From Camillea tinctor (lineage: Eukaryota; Ascomycota; Sordariomycetes; Xylariales; Xylariaceae): DNA of 64,000 bases. Location: NCBI GenBank assembly GCA_022578605.1, contig MU394099.1, positions 391 through 64,390 on the forward strand, read 5' to 3'. Position 1 is the first letter of the stretch. Each line of letters opens with the position of its first letter. A model generated the notes under the pieces. The model was not told where the DNA came from. It did not search any database and was given only the letters and a program-made list of their open reading frames with translations. The position numbers were made by a program, and so were the translations under genes. This document shows, one piece after another, positions 11,819-23,386 of this stretch.

Positions 11819-13386
11819 ATGAAGTCCCAGGTGTCTATCATTTTATATACAATTTCACTCGCCGTAGCATCTCCAACCCCTCATAACATTCTCTTTCGAT
11901 CTGTAACGGAATTAAACCAGGCTGCATTTGAGGAAGCTCAGCAAGCAGATGCAACGGCTAGTAAAGCCTTTTCAGGTACACAGATCAAGGTGATTTTTCG
12001 ACTGAGAAATTTTCTAAAGAAACTACAGAACTAATTCCGAAAGTATAGGCTTCAGACGGGAGATGCTTGTTTGTAGATAAGCTTTCAGGAGATTTCCGAG
12101 CCAACCTAACTCCAATTCAATTGGCCGAATGCGGATCTACTGATGGCCAGGGATGGGATATAGTTACAAGCGGGAAGCATAACAATGTCCCAGATTCAAT
12201 GCTGATCGTTAGCACTTTGGTGTGTCATCAGATCTCTATGGATATTCACTTGAGAATGGCCATCTAACACTCCGATAGACAAATGCTTGCTTCAATTTTG
12301 ACCCAAGACGTCCGGCTGGGAATCAAGTCATATTGTTCAGCTGTGGAGGTCGAGCTGATGGAAGTGGTGAAGTGACTGACTCCCAGTTATTTCCTTTTGA
12401 TGGCAGCAACAGACCCCTCCCATTCGCCCCTTTGAACGAACCCCAGTCATGCTTCACAGTAAAAGGTGATACAGTCGACGTTGAGGCTTGTGATGAAGGG
12501 GATACCAATCAAACTTTCACATTTGGCGACAGCTCGAGCAATACAACTGAATCACCTGCTGGGAATATCGTTTCTTCTACTGCTTCATCCCCCACAACTC
12601 AGCCAATGATCATCCAAACAGCGACTGAAACAATCGCTACCACCAGTTTAAGTACGACCCTTGACACAAGCACGACGATACCTTCTTCTCCGTCAACGAC
12701 AAACGCAGTTGCTAGTAGCATACCCAACCCTACCGAGCCGGTTCCCGTCTCTCGTGCGGGGGGCGAACTCGTGCCAACCGCCGCGGCAGAGTCTCACGAA
12801 AGGGATGATACAGCAACTCGAGCTTTCACGTCTGCGAGCATACAGGCCCCCAATGGCCAATGCCTTTTCATCGACCCCACTGCTGGCGACTTCCGACAGA
12901 ACCTAATACCAGTCTCCCTAGTAGAGTGCGCCGGCACGCCAAACGAGAAATTCGATATCATCACTGCGGGGAAGCACAACAACGCCCAAGACTCGGCTTT
13001 GATTGTGAGCAGTTTAGTAAGTGAACGTCTTAGTCATTCACCATTACACCGAAACTTACGCACTCATTTTGTAGATGAATGGCTGCATCAGTTTTGATGG
13101 ACGTCGCCCTGCTGGAGATACAGTGACGATATTTTCTTGTGGTGGACGAGCAGCAGGAGGTTAGTTGAAGTCCCACCAGTATATTAGGTAGCACACACAT
13201 GAGCTGACACCATGTTTAGAGGGAGACACAAACAATGGCCAACTAGTTCCTTTCACAGGCGGTACTAATCTAGTGCTCGCGCCCGAGAGCGAACGCAATG
13301 CTACTTGCATTATACCTGGAAATGGCAGGCTCGATTCAACAGCTTGTTCCAATGATGGTACGCAGGTATTTACCATCTTGCCATGA
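11819..13386 (+). CDS. Secreted protein with two ricin-B-lectin-like modules
   Basis: Five exons (11819-11989, 12049-12219, 12279-13016, 13075-13159, 13220-13386) close in frame to 443 residues. A signal peptide (about residues 1-17, ending AVASPTP) is followed by module 1 (about 58-180) and, after a Ser/Thr/Pro-rich linker (about 184-245, likely O-glycosylated), module 2 (about 275-443). The modules are clear duplicates: GRCLFVDKLSGDFRANL matches GQCLFIDPTAGDFRQNL, SGKHNNVPDSMLIVSTL matches AGKHNNAQDSALIVSSL, and NACLNFDPRRPAGN matches NGCISFDGRRPAGD. Each has an intron at the equivalent place after the (S)SL/STL motif. The GxCLxxDxxxGD pattern resembles fungal ricin-B/CBM13-type beta-trefoil domains, suggesting extracellular carbohydrate binding. 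No catalytic domain is seen. The lectin call is a family-level inference. Confidence 0.75.
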
Positions 13387-15977
13387 TTTGCTGCTAGTAT
13401 ACTGCAGTGGAAACTATGTTGAGCGTTTCTACGTAGTTTATAGTACGTGGCAATTCGTGGTGATACATGCTTTGCTACATGTATATACAAATTGGCGAAG
13501 TACGTTGAGAATAGTGGCCCGTTTGGAAGATTGTACATATAGGTGTATATAGTTCTTTACTCAAGTCTCCAAGAGTTGTGTATGAAAATAAAACCCGAAG
13601 AAACCATGTAGACCAGAGATCGTAGATTTAGACTTTAGTAGGCGTGATAGGGGTAGACCAGGGCGCCAAATTCTATTTAGGAACGACAGTATTATGAAAC
13701 CTAGGGATCGTCTTGTTTAGCCCCATAAGTACATTGATGTGGACGGATCATGTTCGAGATGCATTGTTGACTATGAACTACCATTATCTCGGGCCATAAT
13801 AACTTACACAATCTGTCGTCAGCATTGAATTACCTACTTACGGGAAATAAATGACGTACTTAATATCGCGAATATAGAAGTCATACCGCAATAGTCTTGG
13901 AAATTCAAGTTAAGGACAAGAAATATGGATACCTATAATATGCTAGTCAATGTAGATAGTTTATACTGCTAGTTGTGCCGACGGTGGAATGGTATTATAG
14001 CCCAACTGTGGGAAGAAGATTTCAAGCTAAATTTAAATTATATAAATACCTTGCGACAAACTCACGCAACGGCGAGATCTAGTGCATATGTTACAGTGAT
14101 ATGGAGGTGGTGTCATCGTTTATACACATAACGCAGCACAGCTTGCCATCCCCTATTTCCTCGATTTGCGATTGCAGTGTTATGTCCTAGTTGGGGAAGT
14201 AACACATATAATACAGAATTAGAGACTATTGACCAGCCGATCGTTAGGAAGATTTTGCTTTGTAGCTCAACTAATTGTCTCCCAACCAATTCGTGGCATA
14301 TTGATAGTCTGGAGCTTGCCTTACCATGATTATGAGAGTCAAACGCCGGATATTGGGCATCTTATTTCTAGCGCTTCAAATAATTACTTGACCTCTCCAC
14401 TTACCCCCACAACTTATCGTGGACTCTTAACATATATACATAATTGCAGAAGTACAGCATCTCAGGAGGCCATAGAGTGGATCCAGGAAACTTGTACCAA
14501 CGCCGTGAAAGGTTTCAAACGTTGGTCACAGAGCCTCGGTGACCAACCAGCGTCTTTAGAAGGAATTCGTCCTCAGGCCCGCTTCGGTACCGAGAATCTT
14601 TGTCAATGCTTTGGCCCAGAAAAACCTTGCCCCGTTCACGGGAATGCACCGAGTGCCGAAACGTTAGTATATAAAGGGATGGACTAGCCGCGTAGCGTAT
14701 GGTGATATAGCTGATCTGTGACTCTAGTACAAGGATAATCCTAAAGTGGACTAAAAATATCTTCATCCAAATCCTGGCTTCAGATTATATAAAATATCTT
14801 GTCTAGTGCCCACAAAATGCCTCATGATAATATCCGACTTTCCTCCATATTCGTAATCATGATAATCGGGGTAATTACAGGACAGAATAGATAGAGCTCA
14901 GATTGTAGAAGAAACCATAATACTATGAAACATACCACCAAATAGACATTGTGAGTTGAAATGCTAATATATGGTTGTGTCGTACCTTAACTCTATCAAA
15001 ATTAATATGCAAATGAACACCTAGATGATAGTCTAGGTGGCTAGGTTTAAGAAAACATCTCATGTTTCCAGCGCATATCTTTATATCAACTTAAATTTTA
15101 GATACATAAAGGGGACATGAGGGGTTGTGAAAACATATATGTTAAAACTTTGACCGACGCTTCATTTTTTTTCTTCCCTTTTTGAGTTATTCTTTAGTAC
15201 TACCCTCTATGAGACATCTTATGCAAAAAGCCTCATCATCATATAATACGGCAGATGACAATACCTCACCATATACAAGTAGTTAGTCGAATAGCCGGAG
15301 CCACCATCATATTCTCTATATTAACTGTTAAGTTTAAAAACAGAACTAAGGTATCTAACTAAGTAGTTTCAGTGTACATGGACCTTAGAACATAACATGA
15401 GACATACATTAAGATATCGGGATTCGGGTGTATGGAAAATGTTATAACAATGAGGCTATGAACCGTGCTAGACATTTCCAGGGAGAAACTTGCTAGGTGC
15501 ATCCTTCTTGGAGCTAGGGGCAAATCTTCTTCCAACCATGCTCACGAGCGACTCAGTCTGACATGACAGGATGCCTTTACCGAGTGAAAACTTAAGATAT
15601 GGTATCTTTTTATCGTAGCGACTAATGTCCTGTTGGTTCTATTGGAACCTATCTAGCCTTCCAATCCTTGCGGCTGACATCACACAAGGGTGGGAGCTTC
15701 GGTCCCGAGAGTGTGAGACGGTTCGCTCCGATCAATCACCGAAAGGGGTCGTCGTGCTTTGTTTAACAGCCTGCTACGCCGTACGTGGTTGCGTGTGCTA
15801 GATTCCTTGGGGGGTTTCCTTTGTTAAGAAGGCCTCGATCCGTGGAGACAGGTTTCAGGTGTGTCGTTTGTTCATGCTATCATAGAAGCTCAGCTTCGAG
15901 CTTAACTCTACTAGCTCTCTAGTATACACCTTAGCTTCATATACACAGCATCATATTTTTCTTTTTATCATTTGAAC
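13387..15977. other. Intergenic region with one doubtful ORF
   Basis: About 2.6 kb are mostly A/T-rich and non-coding in appearance. A doubtful 152-codon frame at 14229-14687 is listed separately. The last about 250 bp should carry the promoter of the FAD monooxygenase gene. Confidence 0.5.
14229..14687 (+). CDS. Doubtful hypothetical ORF or gene fragment
   Basis: A 152-codon frame not recognised as any family. The first half reads like random sequence. The second half (from about residue 68, HNCRSTASQEAIEWIQETC onward) looks more protein-like and ends with a Cys-rich patch, CQCFGPEKPCPVHG, of the kind seen in Zn-binding tails. A good acceptor (TAATTGCAG at 14442-14450) lies inside the ORF, so the true exon, if any, may begin there in another frame. 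It may be a remnant of a degraded gene. Confidence 0.2.
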   Translation: MTSRSLGRFCFVAQLIVSQPIRGILIVWSLPYHDYESQTPDIGHLISSASNNYLTSPLTPTTYRGLLTYIHNCRSTASQEAIEWIQETCTNAVKGFKRWSQSLGDQPASLEGIRPQARFGTENLCQCFGPEKPCPVHGNAPSAETLVYKGMD

Positions 15978-17640
15978 ATGGATTCGCTTCAACAGGCAGA
16001 CTGTGAGCCTATGAGTTCATACCCATTGAGTGATATTGATGTCCTCATCGTCGGAACAGGTTTCGCCGGCCTAACAGCGGCTATAGAGTGTACACGCAAA
16101 GGCCATAGCGTTCGAGTGCTAGAGCGTTTCCATGATAAGAATACAGCTGGTACGTCTTTTTTCTCATACTAATATGTGATGTTAGGAAGAAACTTAACCA
16201 TGATTCTCATGCTTCATAGGCGATATGTTTTTCATGGGACGTAGTGCGACAAGGTTCCTCCGTCACTGGCCAAAACTCTCCCGAGAATTTGATATGGTCT
16301 CTATGAAGGATGCTTGGATCGAGACCTTCAAACACAGCGGGGAATGCATGGTTCCAGCTAGGAAAGTCTCAGACCGGTTCCGTTCAGCGGGCTTGGATCC
16401 GAACACCCCACCAGGGTCATTCCAGATGCGTCCACTAGTCTACCAAATACTACTTCGCCAGGTAGAGAGATTGGGAATCAAGATACAGTATGGGAAGAAG
16501 ATAGTTGATTACTACGAAGACGAAGCGAATGGCAGAGCAGGTGCTATCACAGACGAAGGCGAGCGATTTGAGGCTGACATCGTAATCGCAGCAGACGGTG
16601 TAGGATCAAAAAGTCAAAGACTTGTTGGAGGGCAGGTAAGAGCATCAAGCTCTGGAAGGGCAATGTGGCGGGCATCGTTCCCACTCCATCATCTCGACAA
16701 GAATCACGAGGTGAAGGAGCTCTTCAAACCGGCTGGTGATAACAGAGATGAACCAATCATTAGAAGTTGGTTAGGGTATGTAAAATATCCCCGTTACTAT
16801 TGCTGCTATTCAATTTTTACTAACTTTTCCCATCTAACAGCCCAGGAACATATGCAATGACCTTGGTTCGCCCCAGCACTTGCACCTGGATCATAAATCA
16901 TGATGTAAGGGGTATAACGACACCAATCCATTACCTACGCTAACCCATTATAGATTACAGGTTCCGAGAAGGAAAGTTGGAATCACACTGTCGACGCCGA
17001 GGAAGTGTTAAACAACATGGATAAAGGGGTTGGACCGGTTCCGTGGGCGCCTGTTTTTAAGGAACTCATCAAGCTTACTCCACCAAAGACAATCGTCAAC
17101 TTCGGGCTCTTCTGGCGCGATCCTCAGCCATCATGGACATCGCCGGGCGGCCGTGTTATACAGATTGGTGATGCCGCCCATTCATTCTTACCTGCCTCTG
17201 GTAATGGAGCCACACAAGCGATCGAGGACGCTGTCTCATTAGCCACTTGCCTCCAGCTTGGCGGAAAGGACAACATCCCACTATCAGTCCGAACCCATGT
17301 CAGACTTCGCTTCATCCGATGTTCTTGCACGCAGAAGCTTGGATTCGCCAATGCAGAGTTGCTTCAAGACACAAATTGGAGCGAGGTTCGGCTGGATCCC
17401 AAGAAAGTGCAGCCTCGACTTCCGAATTGGGTTTGGAAACATGACCCAGAACGTTACGCCCACGAGAACTACTATAAGATGGCAGAGACCGTCAATCGAG
17501 GAATCCCTTTCGATGAAGTTGATACGGTCCCCCCGAACTACCCTCCTGGCTATCGGTATCAACCATGGAGCATTGATCAGATTATGGAAGATAAAAGGAA
17601 TGGGAGACCAACAGACCTTGGGCTCGGGAATTGGGATTAG
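15978..17640 (+). CDS. FAD-dependent monooxygenase, salicylate hydroxylase-like
   Basis: A flavoprotein hydroxylase of the PHBH/salicylate hydroxylase class: it uses NAD(P)H and O2 to hydroxylate an aromatic or polyketide-like substrate. Exons 15978-16149, 16220-16775, 16841-16904 and 16954-17640 close in frame to 492 residues. The FAD-binding Rossmann motif GTGFAG is at 26-31 with the acidic end of strand 2 in VLERF; the DG motif (AADGVG) is at 183-184; the GD motif (VIQIGDAAHSFLPASGNGA) is around 336-337. All three hallmarks are intact. I start at the ATG at 15978; the frame is open a little upstream only through a TTG. No signal peptide is seen, so cytosolic. No secondary-metabolite core gene is adjacent, so the substrate is unknown. 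Confidence 0.88.
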
Positions 17641-18888
17641 AGATTAATGTGTTATTTTTTTCTTTCTAGTTAGTTCTTTGTAAATAATATTTTAGTTATC
17701 TTTGAATGTATACAGTGATGATGATATGTTGAAAGCTCTTCTAAATATCTAGCAAATCTATATAAGATGTACTCCGCTATAGAATATGCCTAGAATGAGC
17801 ACAAGACTATAAGAAGAGACACCTAGCTACAGCTTTACAACTTACGTAAAAGTAAATGGCTAGTCTTATTTACTAGTATCCGTTTTCTACAGACTACACT
17901 AGAGGAATATGAATATATTCCAATCCCGGATCCATTTTCGGCCCCACAGACGACAGTCCGGAATTCAGCCTTTATACATTGCAGATCACTGCACACATAA
18001 GCAGGCTTTTATACACGAACACATCGCAGGCCTTATACCCGCTGAACTAACAAAATCCCTCTCGGAACGTGGGGGGAAACTTGCAACCTCCGTTAGGTTA
18101 ACTCAGGCCATTTTCAGGAACCTGTGATGTCCTCATGGCAATTGCATCATGCTACGATCGTCATGACCAGGTTACAGGACACACAATAGTAAACTCGGTT
18201 GCGGAAAAAGGTTGCCCGGGTAAAAGAAGCAACCAACCACATAGCTTACGGCTTTTTACAAGATTGAGTTATGCTGATCACGGAGAGGTTTATGTCTATA
18301 AGTCACACCGGAATTCGGTAGAAGACTCAATATCGGCAAATTAACATATGCATCGCTTGTGTTGAGCCAGCAGCGCGGTGCGATCTCATAATACGTTTCA
18401 GATCTCTTTGGAACGCACAATCAGGACAGCTCATATATTTATGAGGCTAGCAATCAACCGGATTGCGTGAGCGGTAGCTAAAGTCCCATTTGCCTAGTCG
18501 CCGCACAGTAGCACGATGCCAGGAGACTGGAAGCGAACTTAGCGTCATAATATAGCATACAGCCTACGAATATGCCATTTCAACTCTATGTTTTTATTGC
18601 AGATTGGGTCATTAAGAGTCACTTGACCTATGTTGAAAGGATTGCGGCAACTATCATCAAGCATCTGAGTTTGAGCCTTTGAGCCGAAATGTGCGAAGCC
18701 TCTGGATACGTGAGAGCTTCATTCCGGAATTTTAGAAAGGTAGCATTAGACTCCACAAAGCCTTTCATCACGGAGGAAATGATGTCGTGGAGAAATTGAC
18801 ACGTTGACAGCTTCAAACGAGGGGGTCTAGAAACTCCTAGAGACTATATCACTCGGAACAGCACGGATTGTTAGGCTAGAACGCTGTG
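17641..18888. other. Intergenic, no gene seen
   Basis: About 1.2 kb. It starts with the A/T-rich 3' flank of the monooxygenase gene (TAAATAATATTT near 17683) and leads into the promoter of the small secreted repeat protein. The frames on both strands are short and featureless. Confidence 0.5.
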
Positions 18889-18897
18889 TATAAAAAG
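18889..18897 (+). promoter_or_regulatory. TATA box of the small secreted repeat-protein gene
   Basis: TATAAAAAG lies 99 bp before the ATG at 18996, with an A/C-rich stretch between (ACACCATAGACACTATAACA). This is a canonical strong fungal core promoter and supports a real transcription unit downstream. Confidence 0.55.
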
Positions 18898-18995
18898 CCA
18901 GGACCTCTCCTCGACTGAATGACTGAAGACAGACTCATATACACCATAGACACTATAACATACTTTTTAGAATATTCATAAGTCTACAATTAAAA

Positions 18996-19712
18996 ATGGC
19001 ACGGCTCTTCGTCACTCTACTAGTAGCAGCCCTTCTTCGCGAAGGCATTGCTGCTCCTGCCCCTGCTCCCACAAAGACAATCGAGAGGCGACAACTGCCT
19101 ACCGGTGTTACGATGTGGATACCCCGATCTGCGGGTCCACATATATCCAACGACTAAGCAACATGCCAACATGCAGGAATGAAGGCGAGTGAGGAGTTAG
19201 GACTGAAAGAATGAATAATAGGTCCAACACATCGGAGGGGGTCGGCGTTGGGCGTCGACACTCATGCTTTGTATATTTAGAATATTGGAATACGCGCCAA
19301 CGGCTAAAAGATCTTATAGGCGGAGGACTAAGCTACCTGTCTATATAGAGAGCTGGAGATCCCCTCGCAAAATGGGAAGGTGGATCTAGCACGGCCATTC
19401 TAAAACAATTATTCTAGTTTTTGAATACAGGCACATTACCCCTTAACAACCGGTCTGCCCACCAGTTTCCCTGGCCTTCCAACTGATCTCCCCGGCCTGC
19501 CAACCGGCCTGCCAACCGGGTTCCCGACTGATCTCTCCAGCTGGTTCCCAATCCCGACAGACTTTCCAACGGATTTCCCAACGGACTTCCCGACTCTCCC
19601 AACTGATCTATCGAGTTGGTTCCCCATTCCTACTGGCCTCCCTGGCTTCCCAACTGGGAAGGGAAAGGGCAAAGAACCAGGTCCAACCCCAGCTCCGGCT
19701 GTCCGACACTGA
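18996..19712 (+). CDS. Small secreted Pro/Thr-rich repeat protein (novel)
   Basis: Exon 1 (18996-19106) encodes a signal peptide (MARLFVTLLVAALLREGIAA), a short pro-segment and a dibasic site (ERR|Q) suited to Kex2-type cleavage. Exon 2 (19431-19712) encodes repeats of the type LPTD/LPTG/FPTD, two copies of PTDLSSWFPIPT and a Gly/Lys tail (GKGKGK) ending PAPAVRH. Joined in phase 0 they give 130 residues. The two 12-codon copies (19524-19559, 19599-19634) differ at eight third positions, all synonymous in this frame. That is strong evidence that the plus strand is translated; the opposite-strand frame would have Ile/Met and Glu/Asp changes. The 324-bp intron with donor GTTACG is tentative, and another small exon could lie inside. 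Family not recognised; cell-wall or processed-peptide roles are guesses. Confidence 0.6.
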
Positions 19713-21789
19713 ATCATATTCTACATGATGACGATGAATCCTCGGTTTAAGTTCATCAAGTATACCTAAGACGGATTTTGGATACATATGTGAGAAACGA
19801 GGAGGTTTATAGGTGACAATAGGGGTTAGGAGGCAAAGAAGTTGGAGTCGTTACCTATGCTTAATATAAACATCTATTACTTTCTAAAAGTATACTATCG
19901 AAGAGTTGTTGTGAATCTATTGTAAAACTAATATATGCTGGTGATATTTAAACATCTACGATTATTCACAGCAGCGTTGTTAAAACATAGACTCGTAAAG
20001 AGACAACCCTAACGCCTTAGAGGTCATCGCATAATTTGATCTCTTGTTTCCGAGTATACTATATTGAAACTTGGAAAATTCACTGTATAATCGAGGTTTG
20101 GTAACTGATATAGATATATTCACTTACGATCAACTCGCTGTAGTCCGAAGAAATGCGTAGTCCTTTACACATAGGTAGCCTCAACTGCAACTTACTATAC
20201 TCTGTACTCTAATAGTTAATAGTTGAGAGAAGATTTGCTGTTGAAATTGTTGACACGATTAAATAAGTCGATGGCTAATAAAGGGGTTGTAGGAATCGAA
20301 ATAACATCATGCGTTTTTTCTTCTCTCTAATGTAATTCAGCCAATGATAAATAAAGCCTGTCCTTCTGGTTCATTCATAATGGCTGTGCTGCATCGAAGG
20401 CAGGAAATATACCGTGTCTATCAACCAGGCAGAAGTTTTATCAGTACATGAATCTTGACATCTCACGATGACGGAAAGGGAGATAAAATAAGCAAAACGC
20501 AATGTTATGTACTTGTCTTGCCAATTTCAGCCTCAACTGTTCCCTCTGGTGGGCCAAACCGGCACTTTTTAAGCCACGAGGCATTTCATGATTAATTAGC
20601 CCCGTGGAGCTATAATTAGTCGTTCTATTACGTACCTACACACAGATCCACGACATGAGCAATTACACCGCCAATGCAAGGAATGCATTTTGAGGGCTAA
20701 CGGTCGGGATTTGGTAGTGCATATCATTTGACAGAAGTTGCTAAGGCTATTTCCTTCAATGTTACATAGATGGACTGAGGTGAGATTCAATGGTAGCGAA
20801 CATCAAATAGTAGAAGCTACCTACCTGCCTACCTTAGCAACGACGATGGCCGCAAATAGGTCAGCAATGATGTAATTCTGTCTTGGGAGGACTATGCACT
20901 TATGTGGCGGCATGTACTGTATAGGCAGTATATTAGCCAGTATACGACATATGGAACATACTGCCCTACAGACCGTGTGTGTTGTAACAATGCGGTATTG
21001 ATATGCATTGCACATGAACACCATCGCCCCTTTTTATTACCCCTTAGTCTGATCCCCCACCATTTTATATACCACTAACCTACGCTAACACTAGACGAGG
21101 TACGCGTCACTCGAAGCGAAACCACTCCAGAACTCAAGTCTCCGACCGTTTCAGTATACTAAACTGTTGAGCCCCAAATCGGCAGTTTCAAAGTTTCCTA
21201 GATGATGTTCAGCAGGATTTATGTGCCAGTTCTTATATACAGCGACCGTGCTTTTTGGCAAAGTGCTGTGCAAAACTTGTAACCCTGCCAATGATCAGAA
21301 AGCAAGACAAGAAAGCTGAAAAGCCGAAAACCTGGATACATTGCACCCATTTTATAGTTCTAATGGACATGACATGGGGAAAGTTCCTCGTCTTTTTATC
21401 TCAGTTTGATTCCATATTCCTACGGAGATACAATACGTGCAGTACAGGAGATGCACGAAAAGAGAATGTTTAAATAAGGCAATAAAACTCCCCACAAAAC
21501 GAAGTACACTACATATGGAGCACACGCAAGCACACACGCATACATCAAATTTATATAGAAAAGACGTTATAGGTTAGAAACTTCAAAACGAGACTGAGAA
21601 GGAGAGGGAAAATAATAATAACCAAAAATATAAAGAAATAAAACCAAGAATTATTCCAAGTTAAGGGGTACTTGCTGAATGACCTAATTTGCAAAAGGTA
21701 GCTTTGACTCGTGTTAGTTGATTGGCCAAGCACTTCCCTACAGCATTTACCAATAATAGATCTATATATCGTTTTTGGTTGATAATATC
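19713..21789. other. Intergenic, no gene seen
   Basis: A/T-rich DNA with short scattered frames on both strands. None has a domain, signal peptide with continuation, or convincing splice pattern. Confidence 0.5.
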
Positions 21790-21791
21790 TA

Positions 21792-22006
21792 CCGCACCAT
21801 ATGTAGTATCTGGAGGCTTGGCAGTGGAGTCAGAACCCTAGCAGCCACCAATCACATATGTTACCGGGATGGTCAGTTTGTGGGTTATATTACGGGGCCA
21901 ACCATACATTGAGGTACGTATTAGTAACGTAGATCATTGATTACGTACCAAAGATGCTCCATAAAAGACTCCACTGCCAAGGCTCCAGATACTACATATG
22001 GTGCGG
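21792..22006. mobile_element. MITE with 40-bp terminal inverted repeats
   Basis: The left arm 21792-21831 (CCGCACCATATGTAGTATCT and on) is repeated in reverse complement at 21967-22006 with one mismatch in 40. Both ends abut TA (21790-21791 and 22007-22008), as expected for a TA target-site duplication of a Tc1/mariner-like element. The 135-bp centre has no coding potential, so it is a non-autonomous miniature element. The near-identity of the arms suggests fairly recent activity or escape from RIP because of its small size. Confidence 0.8.
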
Positions 22007-22008
22007 TA

Positions 22009-23386
22009 CTACCTACCGGGTTGACCAAGCCGCAAATACCTACCGTATGCACATACCTAGGGTAACTTTTCCTTTTTCCTTTTTTTTTCTTACACGCCGA
22101 TCTACGATCAGTTGATGTTCTCTGTGTGCGTGATCAACTACCTACTTAGTCTCTAGCTTCATTCCTCTGAGGTAGGGATTGGTTCTATGTCTACTATGAT
22201 GTATCCCCTGTTCCTTTTCCTTCAAAATTTCGATATGTATTTACCTTTTCACCTACCACAACAGCCCTACGACAAGCCTCCCAGGGGTTTGTTCCAGTCT
22301 TGGTATCAATATTCAATGTATCTATCTGCCAAGCAAAAACAAAACCTACCTACTCCCGCTTACACGGCTAGCCGGCTCCTCAAAACCAGAAGCCTCCCTG
22401 CAAGAGTATAATATACCCCCCGGACTTTACAATCGTCACGCTACCACATAATATGATAGATTCAGACCAACCCAGCAACGATTGACGTCGATCTGGGCTG
22501 TGCCCCTTGGCGATGCCGCGGCGCGCATGTGTGGGTATTTTTTTCTTTTTTAAATGTGGGCGCTCCACGTTTCCCCAACCCACCTATTACCTGTTATAGG
22601 TAGGTCTCATACGTAAGTGTACGTAGCAATGAGGTTGTAATATGTGTGTAGTAGGTTATATTTCTGCGCGCGTCGTATAATGTAGGGGAGCAAGAAACAG
22701 CAAAAGCAGGCAACCGTATTTTTTTTCTGTTTCTCAATCAACGAAATTTGCGCGCGGAGGTATTTAAAAAAGAAAAGAGAGACAGGAAAAAAAAAGCTAT
22801 GGCGCTTGACACGAGCAACCCGTGCAATTTCTACTATATGGAGAGTCGAAGATCTTAAAGGACACAAATTTCGTTTCAAGTTGCTTGCTGGTTCCCATCC
22901 CCCTTCTTCTACCCACTATTTCCCCTGAAGAACAATTTTTCTTACTCTTCTAGAATAACGGGGGACTGGGAAAAAGAAAAAGGGTGAGAGAGTACCAAGA
23001 AAAAAAAAGGATAACGAAAGACATTCTTTTTTTTTTCCTTCCCGGCGGGTGTCTTTCTTATACATTTTTACGAAATAAGTTGACCACCTGTAACCCAGTC
23101 TCTCTTTTTATATTTACTTTTCCCTCTCTTGTGTGATTTTATCCCTACCTCTGATCACCGGGCCCCTATACTGCCGAGAAAAAAGAGTAGACAGGAGAAG
23201 AAAGCAAACCCTCCGCCGTAGCGTCGGTCCTCCTCCCTTCTCTTCTCTTCTCTTCTCTTCTCTTCCCTTTCCCCTTCCCCTTCCCCTTCCCCTTTCAGGC
23301 TAGCAACCGCAACCCATTCCAATCCGGGGTGGACAAGGGCCAGCCAGCCGGCCGGGGGGGAAACCCAAACTCAAGCCAACGCAACA
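22009..23386. other. Intergenic with polypyrimidine promoter region
   Basis: No gene seen. From about 23000 the sequence becomes pyrimidine-rich, with tandem TCTTC units at about 23236-23270 followed by CCCCTTCC units to 23295, just before the ATG at 23387. Such CT tracts are common in fungal promoters and 5' leaders. Confidence 0.5.
23236..23295 (+). repeat. TCTTC / CCTTCC microsatellite tract in 5' leader
   Basis: Perfect pentamer repeats (CTTCT about six times) run into CCTTCC hexamers within about 150 bp of the start codon of the four-TM gene. They probably belong to its promoter or 5' UTR. Confidence 0.6.

Noticed and set aside
15978..19712. FAD monooxygenase plus secreted repeat protein as a ribosomal-peptide (RiPP) cluster
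   Set aside because: No UstY-like (DUF3328) oxidase, peptidase or transporter lies between or beside them, and the repeats lack internal KR cleavage sites. Proximity alone is not enough.
19436..19717. Minus-strand frame rich in VGKSVG and GRP repeats
   Set aside because: It is the complement of the LPT-repeat exon. Repeat copies differ only synonymously on the plus strand but change residues on the minus strand.
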